Shown here: in pieces, positions 6,417-13,780 of the stretch | How the letters are laid out: every line of letters begins with the position of its first letter | How positions within the stretch are numbered: the first letter of the stretch is position 1 | Assembly: GCA_023390155.1 (NCBI GenBank) | Contig: JAEWDJ010000277.1 | Coordinates: 1-21,919 of the forward strand | Origin: Actinomycetes bacterium | Lineage (GTDB): Bacteria > Actinomycetota > Actinomycetes > Actinomycetales > Microbacteriaceae | Length of the DNA: 21,919 bases | Reading direction: 5' to 3' | Translations under genes and position numbers: made by a program | The notes under the pieces: generated by a model | The model's input: the letters and a program-made list of their open reading frames with translations, nothing else | Database searches by the model: none | Told to the model about the DNA's origin: nothing

Positions 6417-8192
6417 TCAGACGGTGACGAGCTCCGCATCCGAGGCGTGGCCGGCGGAGGCGCGGACCGCGCGGTTGACGGCCGAGACGACCGCCTTGAA
6501 CGAGGCCGTCGTCGTGTCCGCGTCGATGCCGACGCCCCACAGCCGCACGCCGTCGACGTCCAGCTCGATGTACGCCGCGGCCAGTGCCGACTCGCTCGCC
6601 GACAGCGTGTGCTGCGAGTAGTCGTACAGGTGGGCGTTGATCCCGCGGGCGTTGAGGATGTCGAAGAACGCCGCGATCGGGCCGTTGCCCTCGCCCGTCG
6701 CCTTCGAGACGGTGTCACCGTCGCGCAGCGTCACCGTGAGGGTGACGTGGTCGCCCGACTCGTTGGTGGTGGAGGTGCTGCCCAGCTCGAACCGGCCCCA
6801 CTTCGCGTCCGGGTCGCTGGCGGGTGCCGGCAGGTACTCGTCCTGGAAGACCGCCCAGATCTGGTCGCTGGTGACCTCGCCGCCCTCGGCGTCGGTCTTG
6901 GCCTGGACGACCCCCGAGAACTCGATCTGCAGCTTGCGCGGCAGGTCGAGCGCGTGGTCGTTCTTCAGCAGGTACGCGACGCCGCCCTTGCCCGACTGCG
7001 AGTTGACGCGGATGACGGCCTCGTACGAGCGGCCCAGGTCCTTCGGGTCGACCGGCAGGTAGGGGACGGCCCAGACCAGGTCGTCGACCTCCTTGCCCTC
7101 GGCCTCGGCCCGCGCGGCCATGGCCTCGAAGCCCTTCTTGATCGCGTCCTGGTGGGAGCCGCTGAACGCCGTGAAGACCAGGTCGCCGCCCCACGGGCTG
7201 CGCTCGGGAACGGGGAGCTGGTTGCAGTGCTCCACCGTGCGCTTGATCTGGTCGATGTCGCTGAAGTCGATCTGCGGGTCGATGCCCTGCGTGAAGAGGT
7301 TGACGCCCAGGGTGACCAGGTCGACGTTGCCGGTGCGCTCGCCGTTGCCGAACAGGCAGCCCTCGATGCGGTCGGCGCCCGCCATGTAGCCGAGCTCCGC
7401 GGCCGCGACGGCGGTGCCGCGGTCGTTGTGCGGGTGCAGCGACAGGATGACGTTCTCGCGGTGGTTCAGGTGGCGCGACATCCACTCGATGGAGTCGGCG
7501 TAGACGTTCGGCGTCGCCATCTCGACCGTCGCGGGCAGGTTGATGATGACCTTGCGCTCGGGGGTCGGCTCGAAGACCTCGAGCACCTGGTTGCAGATGT
7601 CGGCGGCGAACTCGAGCTCGGTGCCGGTGTAGCTCTCCGGCGAGTACTCGTAGTAGATCGTCGTGCCGGGGACCAGCGACTCCATCTGCCGGCAGAGCCG
7701 GGCGCCGCTCAGGGCGATGTCGACGATGCCCTGCTGGTCGGTGCGGAACACGACGTCCCGCTGCAGGATGCTCGTCGAGTTGTAAAGGTGCACGATCGCC
7801 TGCTTGGCGCCCACCAGCGACTCGTAGGTGCGCTTGATGAGGTGCTCGCGGGACTGCGTCAGCACCTGGATGGTGACGTCGTCCGGGATGGCGTCCTCCT
7901 CGATGAGGCTGCGCACGAAGTCGAAGTCCGTCTGGCTGGCGCTCGGGAAGCCGACCTCGATCTCCTTGTAGCCCATGCGGACCAGGAGGTCGAACATGAT
8001 GCGCTTGCGCTCGGGGCTCATCGGGTCGATCAGGGCCTGGTTGCCGTCCCGCAGGTCGACCGCGCACCAGCGGGGCGCGACGGTGATGCGATTGTCCGGC
8101 CAGGTGCGATCCGGCAGGTCGACGCGGATCTGCTCGTGGAACGGACGGTACTTGTGGATCGGCATGGCGCTCGGCGCCTGCGTGTTCTTCAT
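6417..8192 (-). CDS. leuA: 2-isopropylmalate synthase
   Basis: First committed enzyme of leucine synthesis: joins acetyl-CoA and 2-oxoisovalerate to 2-isopropylmalate. The 591-residue length and the long N-terminal lead fit the actinobacterial LeuA2 type. Visible parts: the TIM-barrel start VDLRDGNQAL with the metal-binding Asp (about 46-55), EVGFPSASQTDFDF, the HPHNDRG metal-site motif, LFGNGERTGNVDL, and a C-terminal regulatory domain (about 440-591) ending in repeated leucine-sensing folds with SQHTLSASESALAAAYIELDVDG. The ATG at 8192 has GAGGAG 10 bases upstream. Expression is probably controlled by the leader at 8193-8316, where that Shine-Dalgarno lies inside a competing stem. Feedback inhibition by leucine is known for the family. 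Confidence 0.97.
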   Translation of the reverse strand: MKNTQAPSAMPIHKYRPFHEQIRVDLPDRTWPDNRITVAPRWCAVDLRDGNQALIDPMSPERKRIMFDLLVRMGYKEIEVGFPSASQTDFDFVRSLIEEDAIPDDVTIQVLTQSREHLIKRTYESLVGAKQAIVHLYNSTSILQRDVVFRTDQQGIVDIALSGARLCRQMESLVPGTTIYYEYSPESYTGTELEFAADICNQVLEVFEPTPERKVIINLPATVEMATPNVYADSIEWMSRHLNHRENVILSLHPHNDRGTAVAAAELGYMAGADRIEGCLFGNGERTGNVDLVTLGVNLFTQGIDPQIDFSDIDQIKRTVEHCNQLPVPERSPWGGDLVFTAFSGSHQDAIKKGFEAMAARAEAEGKEVDDLVWAVPYLPVDPKDLGRSYEAVIRVNSQSGKGGVAYLLKNDHALDLPRKLQIEFSGVVQAKTDAEGGEVTSDQIWAVFQDEYLPAPASDPDAKWGRFELGSTSTTNESGDHVTLTVTLRDGDTVSKATGEGNGPIAAFFDILNARGINAHLYDYSQHTLSASESALAAAYIELDVDGVRLWGVGIDADTTTASFKAVVSAVNRAVRASAGHASDAELVTV

Positions 8193-8202
8193 GGTCTGTT
8201 TT

Positions 8203-8277
8203 CTCCTCGCGGTGTGGTGTGGAGAGCCGACGACGAACTCCGCGACGAGGGAGGCCCGGAACTAGGACTCGTCGCGG
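8203..8277 (-). promoter_or_regulatory. Leucine-responsive attenuator acting on leuA Shine-Dalgarno
   Basis: Three segments on the transcript can pair in two exclusive ways. Segment 1 (8268-8277, CCGCGACGAG) lies in the last codons of the leader peptide. Segment 2 (8240-8249, CTCGTCGCGG) is its perfect 10-bp complement. Segment 3 (8203-8212, CCGCGAGGAG) carries the leuA GAGGAG and pairs with segment 2 at 9 of 10 positions. A ribosome stalled on the leucine codons leaves segment 1 free, so 1:2 forms and the Shine-Dalgarno is open. A ribosome reaching the stop covers segment 1, so 2:3 forms and leuA is closed. No U-run is present, so control would be at translation. The pairing is seen; the mechanism is inferred. 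Confidence 0.72.
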
Positions 8278-8303
8278 CAGCTAAGAAGGAGCAGACCGTA
8301 CAC
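8262..8303 (-). CDS. leuL: leuA leader peptide (MYGLLLLSCRDES)
   Basis: Thirteen-codon ORF, GTG start, TAG stop, encoding MYGLLLLSCRDES with four consecutive leucine codons (CTG CTC CTT CTT, 8283-8294). Two of them (CTT) are rare in such GC-rich coding DNA, which would sharpen stalling. The stop lies 69 bp before leuA. A TATCGT box sits 7 bases before the GTG, so the mRNA likely begins at the start codon. Its last codons form segment 1 of the attenuator. Leucine leader peptides before leuA are known in actinobacteria; this one is assigned from sequence and position. Confidence 0.8.
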   Translation of the reverse strand: MYGLLLLSCRDES

Positions 8304-8310
8304 AGCGCCA

Positions 8311-8316
8311 ACGATA
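8311..8316 (-). promoter_or_regulatory. Candidate -10 box of the leuL-leuA transcript
   Basis: TATCGT on the coding strand, 7 bases before the GTG of the leader peptide. The predicted transcript starts at or next to that GTG and gives a 111-nt leader. No convincing -35 is seen (CGGCCC at the expected distance). The box lies only 25 bp after the mprF-like stop. Confidence 0.5.
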
Positions 8317-8341
8317 CCACGGGCGCCCGCGGCGGGCCGCC

Positions 8342-10954
8342 TCAGGAGCGGCCGCGGGCGAGGGTCGCGGCCTGCCGGACCGACAGGTCGGGCAGGTAGG
8401 CGCGCACCAGGGCGATGCCGATCTCGGGCAGGGCCACCGGGTCGGGGTAGGCCATGATCAGGGGGTGCAGCTCGGGCTGGAACTTCTGCTTGAAGGCCAG
8501 CAGGGAGCGGAACCCGTACACCGGCTCGAGCGAGGTGCTGAGGTAGCCGAGGATGCGGTCCATGCCGCTCTTGTCGGCGTCGGGCGTCCCCGCCGTGTGC
8601 GCGAGCGGCGCGGCGGAGAGGCTCATGAACTCCACCCCGTCGGCCTTCATCCGGGTGGCGGCCTCGGCGATGAGGAACTCCATCACGCCGTTGATGCTGC
8701 CGGGGCGGCGACGCATGAAGTCGAGCGTCCAGCCGATCACGACGCCGTCGCGCCAGGTGGGCAGCCAGCTGGTGACGCCCTCGATGCGCCCGGCCTCGTC
8801 GACCGCGAGCATCAGGCGCACGGCGGGGTCCCGCAGCTCGTCCAGACCGCCCAGCGTGAAGCCCATCTCGGGCAGGTCCTTCTCGGCGACCCACTGCTCC
8901 GAGATGTCGGAGATCTGGACCGTCGCGCTCAGCGGGAGAGCCGCGTACGACGTCCACTCGGCGCGGATGCCGGCGCGCTGGGCCCGGTTGATGGAGGTGC
9001 GGACGTCCTGCCACTTCTTGCCGGTGGTGGCCCAGTTCTGCGGCCGGACCACGGTCTCCTCCGCGACGGTCATGGTCGACCAGCCCATCCGCCGGAAGAG
9101 CGGCTCGTAGTCGTCCTCGACGCTGTAGAAGACCGGGATCCAGCCGTTGTCGTCGCAGAAGCGCGCGAACCGCTCGATCGTGCCGTCGTGCGGGGCCGGC
9201 ACGCCGAAGGGGCCGCCGGTGGTGATCGCGACACGCCCCACGACGCGGTAGGCGATCGCGCCGCCGCCGGGGTCGTCGAACCAGTGGCTTGTGCCGGGCC
9301 AGGTCGCCATGAAGGAGAGCGCGTCCCCTCCCCCGCGCTGGAGCAGGGCGCGGGTGCGCGAGACCTCGTCCGCCGCGCGGCGGACGATGCTGCGGCCGAG
9401 CATCGGCGGGATCGCGGCCGCGATGGCGACCAGCCAGAAGACCGTGCCGATGTTGTGGTAGACGACGGTCGCGAACGGCGTCGTCGGCAGATACTGGACG
9501 GGCTCGCGCCGCAGGAAGCTCACCGGGACGAACCGCTCGAAGACGTCGTCCAGGAGGTCCCCGATGTCGATCGGGCGTGTGAACCCGGTGTCCCGCTGCA
9601 GCCACCCGACGAGCACGTAGAAGGCGGCGAGCCCCAGGCCCGCCACGACGATCGTCAGCAGGTAGCGGCGCACGGCGCGCGCGGTCGGCAGCACCGGGAA
9701 GTGCCGCCGGAGCACGATCAGGAGGATGGCCATCACGAGCGGGACGGCGGAGGAGATGGCGAGGATCGCCGTCACCTCCCAGTACCGCGGCGAGAGCGTG
9801 GCCCGGGCGGCACCGGCGACGGGGAGGATACCGAAGTACAGCATCGACAGCACGGCGAACAGGCCGTTCACCCCGACAGCGAGCCAGACGGCGAACCGCC
9901 GCCCGCGCAGCAGCCCGAAGGCCGCCACGAGGAGCAGCAGGAGCGGCAACACGGACAGCAGCACGGGCCCGAGCCCGTTGATGCGCTCGAGCGTGATCTC
10001 GCGGACGCACTCGCGCGTGACGGCGAACGCCTGGCAGCGTTCGAGCACGTTGCCGCGATTCGCCACGTCGTCGCTGAAGAGCAGGGCGATCGGGGACAGC
10101 AGGCCGTAGCGCGAGCGGGTCAGCAGACCGATGACCGGGCCGACGGCCGTGATGGTCAGGGCGGAGGCGAGGAGCACCCGGATCTCGTGGTGGGAGCTGC
10201 GCTGCCAGCCGCGCGCTCTCCCGTCACGGTTCAGGAGGGTGCCGAGCGCGAGACCCGCCAGCACCGCCAGGAGCCGCGACAGATCGGACGGGTAGCCCGA
10301 GTAGAGCAGGAACATCACGGCGACGAGCAGCGTCATCACCCGGATGCGGCGGCGCCAGAGCGGGCCGGCGAAGGCGCTCGCCGTCATGATGGTGCCGCCG
10401 ATCGCGGTGAACGAGTCGAGAGCGACCAGCCCGTGGACGTTGCGCGCCCACATCTCCCCCGTCTGGCTGCCGATCAGCTGCAGGGCCGAGCCGATGAGGA
10501 TCCCCACGACCGGGGTGACGACGAACGCGAGGGCCGTCCGCCAGGTGCGCATCAGGTGCTCCGAGGCGCCCACCAGGGTGACGAGGAGCACGAGCGTCAC
10601 CACGAGCTCGGCGAGGTCGCTCGTGAAGACCACCGAGGTGACCGGGGACCACCAGTGCCCGTCGGTCAGTTGCGCGGCTCCCGTGCCGAGCCAGAGACGC
10701 AGCGGCCGGTGCGGGCCGTGGATCGGACCCGTGATCAGGGCGAGCACGAGGACGAGGAGCGTGATCCCGAGCGTGAACGGGTACCGGGCGACGACGCGCC
10801 CGAGGCGCTGGAGCGGCCGCTCGGCGCTCGGGATCGCGAGCGCACCGGTCAGGGGAAGCGGGGCGTGCGGCCGCGGCTGCGCGGCGCGCTGCGACTCCTG
10901 TGCCCCGCCGTTGTCCGGCGTGCTCGGGCTGTCGTGGCGTTCGTCGCCGCTCAT
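8342..10954 (-). CDS. MprF-like aminoacyl-phospholipid synthase with rhomboid-like N-terminus
   Basis: 870-residue membrane protein. The C-terminal cytosolic domain (about 535-850) is a DUF2156/LPG-synthase domain, which in MprF moves an amino acid from aminoacyl-tRNA to phosphatidylglycerol, lowering surface charge and raising resistance to cationic peptides; motifs include SWLPTWRDGVVIGWTLDFMRR and NGVMEFLIAEAATRMKADGVEFMSLSAAPLA. About six membrane segments precede it (255-520). The N-terminal part (about 60-240) resembles a rhomboid fold (GHWWSPVTSVVF, ... VGASEHLMRTWRTALAF) but lacks the catalytic GxSG serine and the helix-6 histidine. I see no clear match to the usual MprF flippase domain. 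It overlaps the esterase gene by ATGA. The amino acid used (Lys, Ala, Arg) cannot be told. The ATG at 10954 is fixed by the overlap. Confidence 0.87.
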   Translation of the reverse strand: MSGDERHDSPSTPDNGGAQESQRAAQPRPHAPLPLTGALAIPSAERPLQRLGRVVARYPFTLGITLLVLVLALITGPIHGPHRPLRLWLGTGAAQLTDGHWWSPVTSVVFTSDLAELVVTLVLLVTLVGASEHLMRTWRTALAFVVTPVVGILIGSALQLIGSQTGEMWARNVHGLVALDSFTAIGGTIMTASAFAGPLWRRRIRVMTLLVAVMFLLYSGYPSDLSRLLAVLAGLALGTLLNRDGRARGWQRSSHHEIRVLLASALTITAVGPVIGLLTRSRYGLLSPIALLFSDDVANRGNVLERCQAFAVTRECVREITLERINGLGPVLLSVLPLLLLLVAAFGLLRGRRFAVWLAVGVNGLFAVLSMLYFGILPVAGAARATLSPRYWEVTAILAISSAVPLVMAILLIVLRRHFPVLPTARAVRRYLLTIVVAGLGLAAFYVLVGWLQRDTGFTRPIDIGDLLDDVFERFVPVSFLRREPVQYLPTTPFATVVYHNIGTVFWLVAIAAAIPPMLGRSIVRRAADEVSRTRALLQRGGGDALSFMATWPGTSHWFDDPGGGAIAYRVVGRVAITTGGPFGVPAPHDGTIERFARFCDDNGWIPVFYSVEDDYEPLFRRMGWSTMTVAEETVVRPQNWATTGKKWQDVRTSINRAQRAGIRAEWTSYAALPLSATVQISDISEQWVAEKDLPEMGFTLGGLDELRDPAVRLMLAVDEAGRIEGVTSWLPTWRDGVVIGWTLDFMRRRPGSINGVMEFLIAEAATRMKADGVEFMSLSAAPLAHTAGTPDADKSGMDRILGYLSTSLEPVYGFRSLLAFKQKFQPELHPLIMAYPDPVALPEIGIALVRAYLPDLSVRQAATLARGRS

Positions 10955-12237
10955 CGGTCGAGTCCCATCTGCGTCGCGATGGCCGGGAAGCCGAGCTGGA
11001 GGGTGTGGCGCACGGTGTTCCAGTCGTGGGCGGTGCCGGGTGAGATGAGCAGTTCGGTGTGCATGCCCGCCTTCTGCGCCGCCGCGTCGAGCGTGCGGGC
11101 GAAGGCCGTGTACTTCGTGTCGTTCTGGCCGACACCGAGGACGAGGGTGCTGTCGGCGTACGGCGTGTGCGCGGCCATCATGGCGAGCGGCTGGGCGGCC
11201 GCGAACGCCTTCGCGGATCCGCCGAAGCCGGTGTCGACGGTGAGCGTGCGGTTGCCGAGGGTCGGGCCGAGCTCGCTCGAGGAGGCGAGCGCCGAGCCGA
11301 AGAGCTCGGGGTGGCCGGTGGCGAACTGCACGGCGCAGGTCGCCCCCTGCGAATAGCCGAACACGCCCCAGGCGGCGGGATCACTGCTGACCCGGAGGTG
11401 GGAGGAGATCCAGTCGCGCACGTCCTTCAGGAGGTAGGTCGCGGAATCACCGTACGAGCGCGAGTCCACGCACATCGGGTTGCGGCCCGGGCCGCCGAGC
11501 TGGTCGGCGGCGACGACGATCGGAGCGTAGCCGCCGTGGGACGAAGCGAACGCGTCCATCGCCGGGGCGATCCGACCGGCGGTGAACATGTCCGCGGGCG
11601 CCCCGGGCTGCCCGGACAGCGCGTACAGGACCGGCAGCGCCGGCGGGTGGGCGGTCAGCGCGACCGGCGGCAGGTAGACGACCGCGTCGCGGGCCGGGAA
11701 GCCGGAGGCGGTGCCCGGGATGCGCACCGTCCCGACCTCCCCCTTCGACGGCATGTCCGCGGCCGGGGCGGTCGTCGAGGCGTAGTCCGTGCCGACGTCG
11801 AGCACCTCTCCACGCTCCGCGTGCAGGTCGAGCGCGCCGTACGGCACGACGCCGACCGCGTCGTTCAGGTCGCGGTAGGCGCCGAAGTCGACGTTGACGC
11901 CCGCCGCCGCGGTGGCCAGGAAGACCGGGATGCTGACGACCGCGATCACCTTGCGCCACCAGCGCGAGCGGAAGAGGTTCGCGATCGCCAGACTGACACC
12001 GGCGAAGCCGATCACCGTCCAGAGGGTGGTGACCGGCGTCAGGCCCACGCCGAAGACGTCGAACACGTCGTCGGCCAGCCACACGACGAGCCAGCCCAGG
12101 AGGCCGCCGGCGACGGCGACGATCAACCCCGCCAGGGTGCGCCGCCAGGTCGGTCGCACGAGCAGGTAGAGCCCGAGCACCGCGGCGATCACGTCGAGGG
12201 TGATGAGGAACGGCGGCTTGTCGATCCTCAGCGTCAT
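10951..12237 (-). CDS. Membrane-anchored alpha/beta-hydrolase esterase
   Basis: 428-residue protein with four N-terminal hydrophobic segments (about 10-30, 34-54, 66-87, 97-115) and a C-terminal esterase D/mycolyltransferase-like alpha/beta-hydrolase domain (about 165-425). The nucleophile elbow GYSQG is at 294-298 (Ser296), the likely catalytic His is in GTAHDWNTVR (His404), and an acid candidate is Asp373 in GVGQND. With four crossings and both short termini, the hydrolase probably faces outside. The ATG at 12237 (MTLRIDKPPF) precedes membrane segment 1 but lacks a close Shine-Dalgarno; a GTG at 12297 would add 20 residues. It overlaps mprF by ATGA, so the pair is co-translated. A role in removing or moving acyl or aminoacyl groups on envelope lipids is an inference from this pairing. 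Confidence 0.85.
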   Translation of the reverse strand: MTLRIDKPPFLITLDVIAAVLGLYLLVRPTWRRTLAGLIVAVAGGLLGWLVVWLADDVFDVFGVGLTPVTTLWTVIGFAGVSLAIANLFRSRWWRKVIAVVSIPVFLATAAAGVNVDFGAYRDLNDAVGVVPYGALDLHAERGEVLDVGTDYASTTAPAADMPSKGEVGTVRIPGTASGFPARDAVVYLPPVALTAHPPALPVLYALSGQPGAPADMFTAGRIAPAMDAFASSHGGYAPIVVAADQLGGPGRNPMCVDSRSYGDSATYLLKDVRDWISSHLRVSSDPAAWGVFGYSQGATCAVQFATGHPELFGSALASSSELGPTLGNRTLTVDTGFGGSAKAFAAAQPLAMMAAHTPYADSTLVLGVGQNDTKYTAFARTLDAAAQKAGMHTELLISPGTAHDWNTVRHTLQLGFPAIATQMGLDR

Positions 12238-12276
12238 GAGCCAGTGCAGGGTGGGTCCTCTCGTCGGTGCGCTGTC

Positions 12277-12282
12277 ATTATG
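12277..12282 (-). promoter_or_regulatory. Candidate -10 box for the esterase-mprF operon
   Basis: CATAAT on the coding strand, one mismatch from the TATAAT consensus and the most AT-rich spot in the 103-bp gap. It predicts a transcript start near 12270 and a leader of about 33 nt before the ATG at 12237. No clear -35. If right, the in-frame GTG at 12297 is upstream of the transcript and cannot be the start. Confidence 0.4.
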
Positions 12283-12340
12283 CGGGTCACAGCCCACCGA
12301 TAGCTGGAGCCGTGTGCAGGTTCAGGAAACTCTCACGCGG

Positions 12341-13780
12341 TCACTCGACGGCGAGGGCGGCGACCGGGGTGATCCGCGTGGCCCGGCGGGTCGGCGCGAG
12401 CGAGGCGCCGACGGCGAGCAGCGCACCGGCGCCGGCGACCAACCCGAGGTAACCCCACGGCAGCACGGGCACGACCAGGCCGCCTCCCGGGATCTGCCCG
12501 AGGAGCGCCTGTGCGCCGATCCAGCCGTACAGCGTTCCCAGCACCAGCCCGGTGACGACGCCCGCGACGGTCACCTGTGCGCTCTCGGCGAGGATCATCC
12601 GGCGCACCTGGCCCGCGGTGAACCCGAGCGCGCGGAGCAGGCCCAGTTCACGTGCCCGCTGGAGCACGTTGAGGGACAGGCTGTTGACGACGCCCACCGC
12701 CGCGATCAGCGCGGAGAAGCCGACGAGAACGCTGAACACCACCATGACGACCGTGAGCACACTCTCAGTGCCCTCGTAGAGCCCGGGTTCCTTCGCGGCC
12801 GCCGCGTGGATCATCTGGAGCCAGGACTCGGTCGCGACGACGAACATCGTGACGAGCGTGACGCCGATGACCAGGCCGATGGCGGTGCGCGCACTGCGCT
12901 CCGGGTTGCGGACGGCGTTCGCGGCCGCCAACCGGGCCGCGGCATCCCGGCCGAGCAGCAGTCCCGCGCCCCGGAGGACGGCCGGGAGGAACAGCGGCGC
13001 CGCCAGGACGATCCCGGTGAACGAGAGCACGCCGCCGGGAAGGGCCACAAGCACACCGTAGGGGCCGAGCTCGATCAGGAGGGCCGATCCGGTCCCGTTG
13101 AAGGCCCCGACGCCCAGGAGGACCCCGAAGGCCAGCAGGGCGGCGCCGGCGACGACGAGCGTCAGGGCGACGACCGTGCGCGTGCGGCTGCGCACCGCCG
13201 TGACCGGCCGCTCCTCGCTGGCGCCGAGCGCCTGCACGGGCGTGACGGTGAGCACCCGGCGGCTGCCGATCCACGACGCGGACCAGGTCGTGAGGACCAC
13301 GACCACCACGGGCACGACGAGCGACGGGGTCAGGACGGGGTACGTGGCGTCCGGCAGCGCACCCGTGACGACGAGGAGGCGGGTCGCGAGCAGTGCGAGC
13401 GCCGCAGCGGCGGCTCCCCCGGCGGCTGCGCCGATCACGCCCACGGTGAAGCCCTCGCCCGCCACCGAGCGGCGCTGCGTGCGCGCACTCGAGCCGATCA
13501 GGCGCAGGAGGGCGATCGTGCGGGTGCGGCCCGCGATGATCGTCGCGAACGTGTTGGTGGTGACGATCGCCCCGACGTAGGCGGCGATGACGAAGAACAC
13601 GCCGGCGACGACCGCGAGCGCGATCTGCACGGATACGCTCGACCCGAGCTCGGTCCGCTCGATGTATGCGTTCAGCACGTTGGTGCACGCCAGGAGGGCG
13701 ACCCCGAACGCGGCGCTGAGAGCGGCGACCAGGATGCTGGCGCGGTGCTCGCGCGCGTTGGCACGGAAGGCGCGGATCAC
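12341..13780 (-). CDS. ABC transporter permease, FtsX/MacB-type, two FtsX domains
   Basis: 479-residue permease with about eight membrane segments and two FtsX-like units: one around residues 50-185 (ending RVLTVTPVQALGAS) and one around 345-479 (containing RARELGLLRALGFTAGQVRRMILAES and ending RRATRITPVAALAVE). The paired R-E-x-x-L-R-x-x-G signature of FtsX domains is clear in the second (REL...LRALG) and as RTRTIALLRLIGSSARTQRR in the first. No large extracellular domain lies between segments, so it is smaller than MacB or LolC/E. The GTG at 13780 overlaps the ATPase TGA by GTGA, so the two are translationally coupled. Such Gram-positive pairs export or displace peptides or lipids, often in antimicrobial resistance. 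The substrate is unknown. Confidence 0.92.
   Translation of the reverse strand: MIRAFRANAREHRASILVAALSAAFGVALLACTNVLNAYIERTELGSSVSVQIALAVVAGVFFVIAAYVGAIVTTNTFATIIAGRTRTIALLRLIGSSARTQRRSVAGEGFTVGVIGAAAGGAAAAALALLATRLLVVTGALPDATYPVLTPSLVVPVVVVVLTTWSASWIGSRRVLTVTPVQALGASEERPVTAVRSRTRTVVALTLVVAGAALLAFGVLLGVGAFNGTGSALLIELGPYGVLVALPGGVLSFTGIVLAAPLFLPAVLRGAGLLLGRDAAARLAAANAVRNPERSARTAIGLVIGVTLVTMFVVATESWLQMIHAAAAKEPGLYEGTESVLTVVMVVFSVLVGFSALIAAVGVVNSLSLNVLQRARELGLLRALGFTAGQVRRMILAESAQVTVAGVVTGLVLGTLYGWIGAQALLGQIPGGGLVVPVLPWGYLGLVAGAGALLAVGASLAPTRRATRITPVAALAVE

Noticed and set aside
6447..8399. Plus-strand open frame of 650 codons opposite leuA
   Set aside because: Antisense shadow of a highly conserved enzyme gene; low-complexity Arg/Asp/Val-rich translation.
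8262..10010. Long minus-strand frame ending in GLLLLSCRDES
   Set aside because: The bulk is an alternative-frame shadow of mprF. Only its last 13 codons are meaningful, as the leuA leader peptide starting at the GTG at 8303.
8465..11356. Very long plus-strand open frame (963 codons) opposite mprF and the esterase
   Set aside because: Its translation is rich in Arg, Gly, Asp, Glu and His with no domain, a typical antisense shadow in GC-rich DNA. The minus-strand frames encode clear families.
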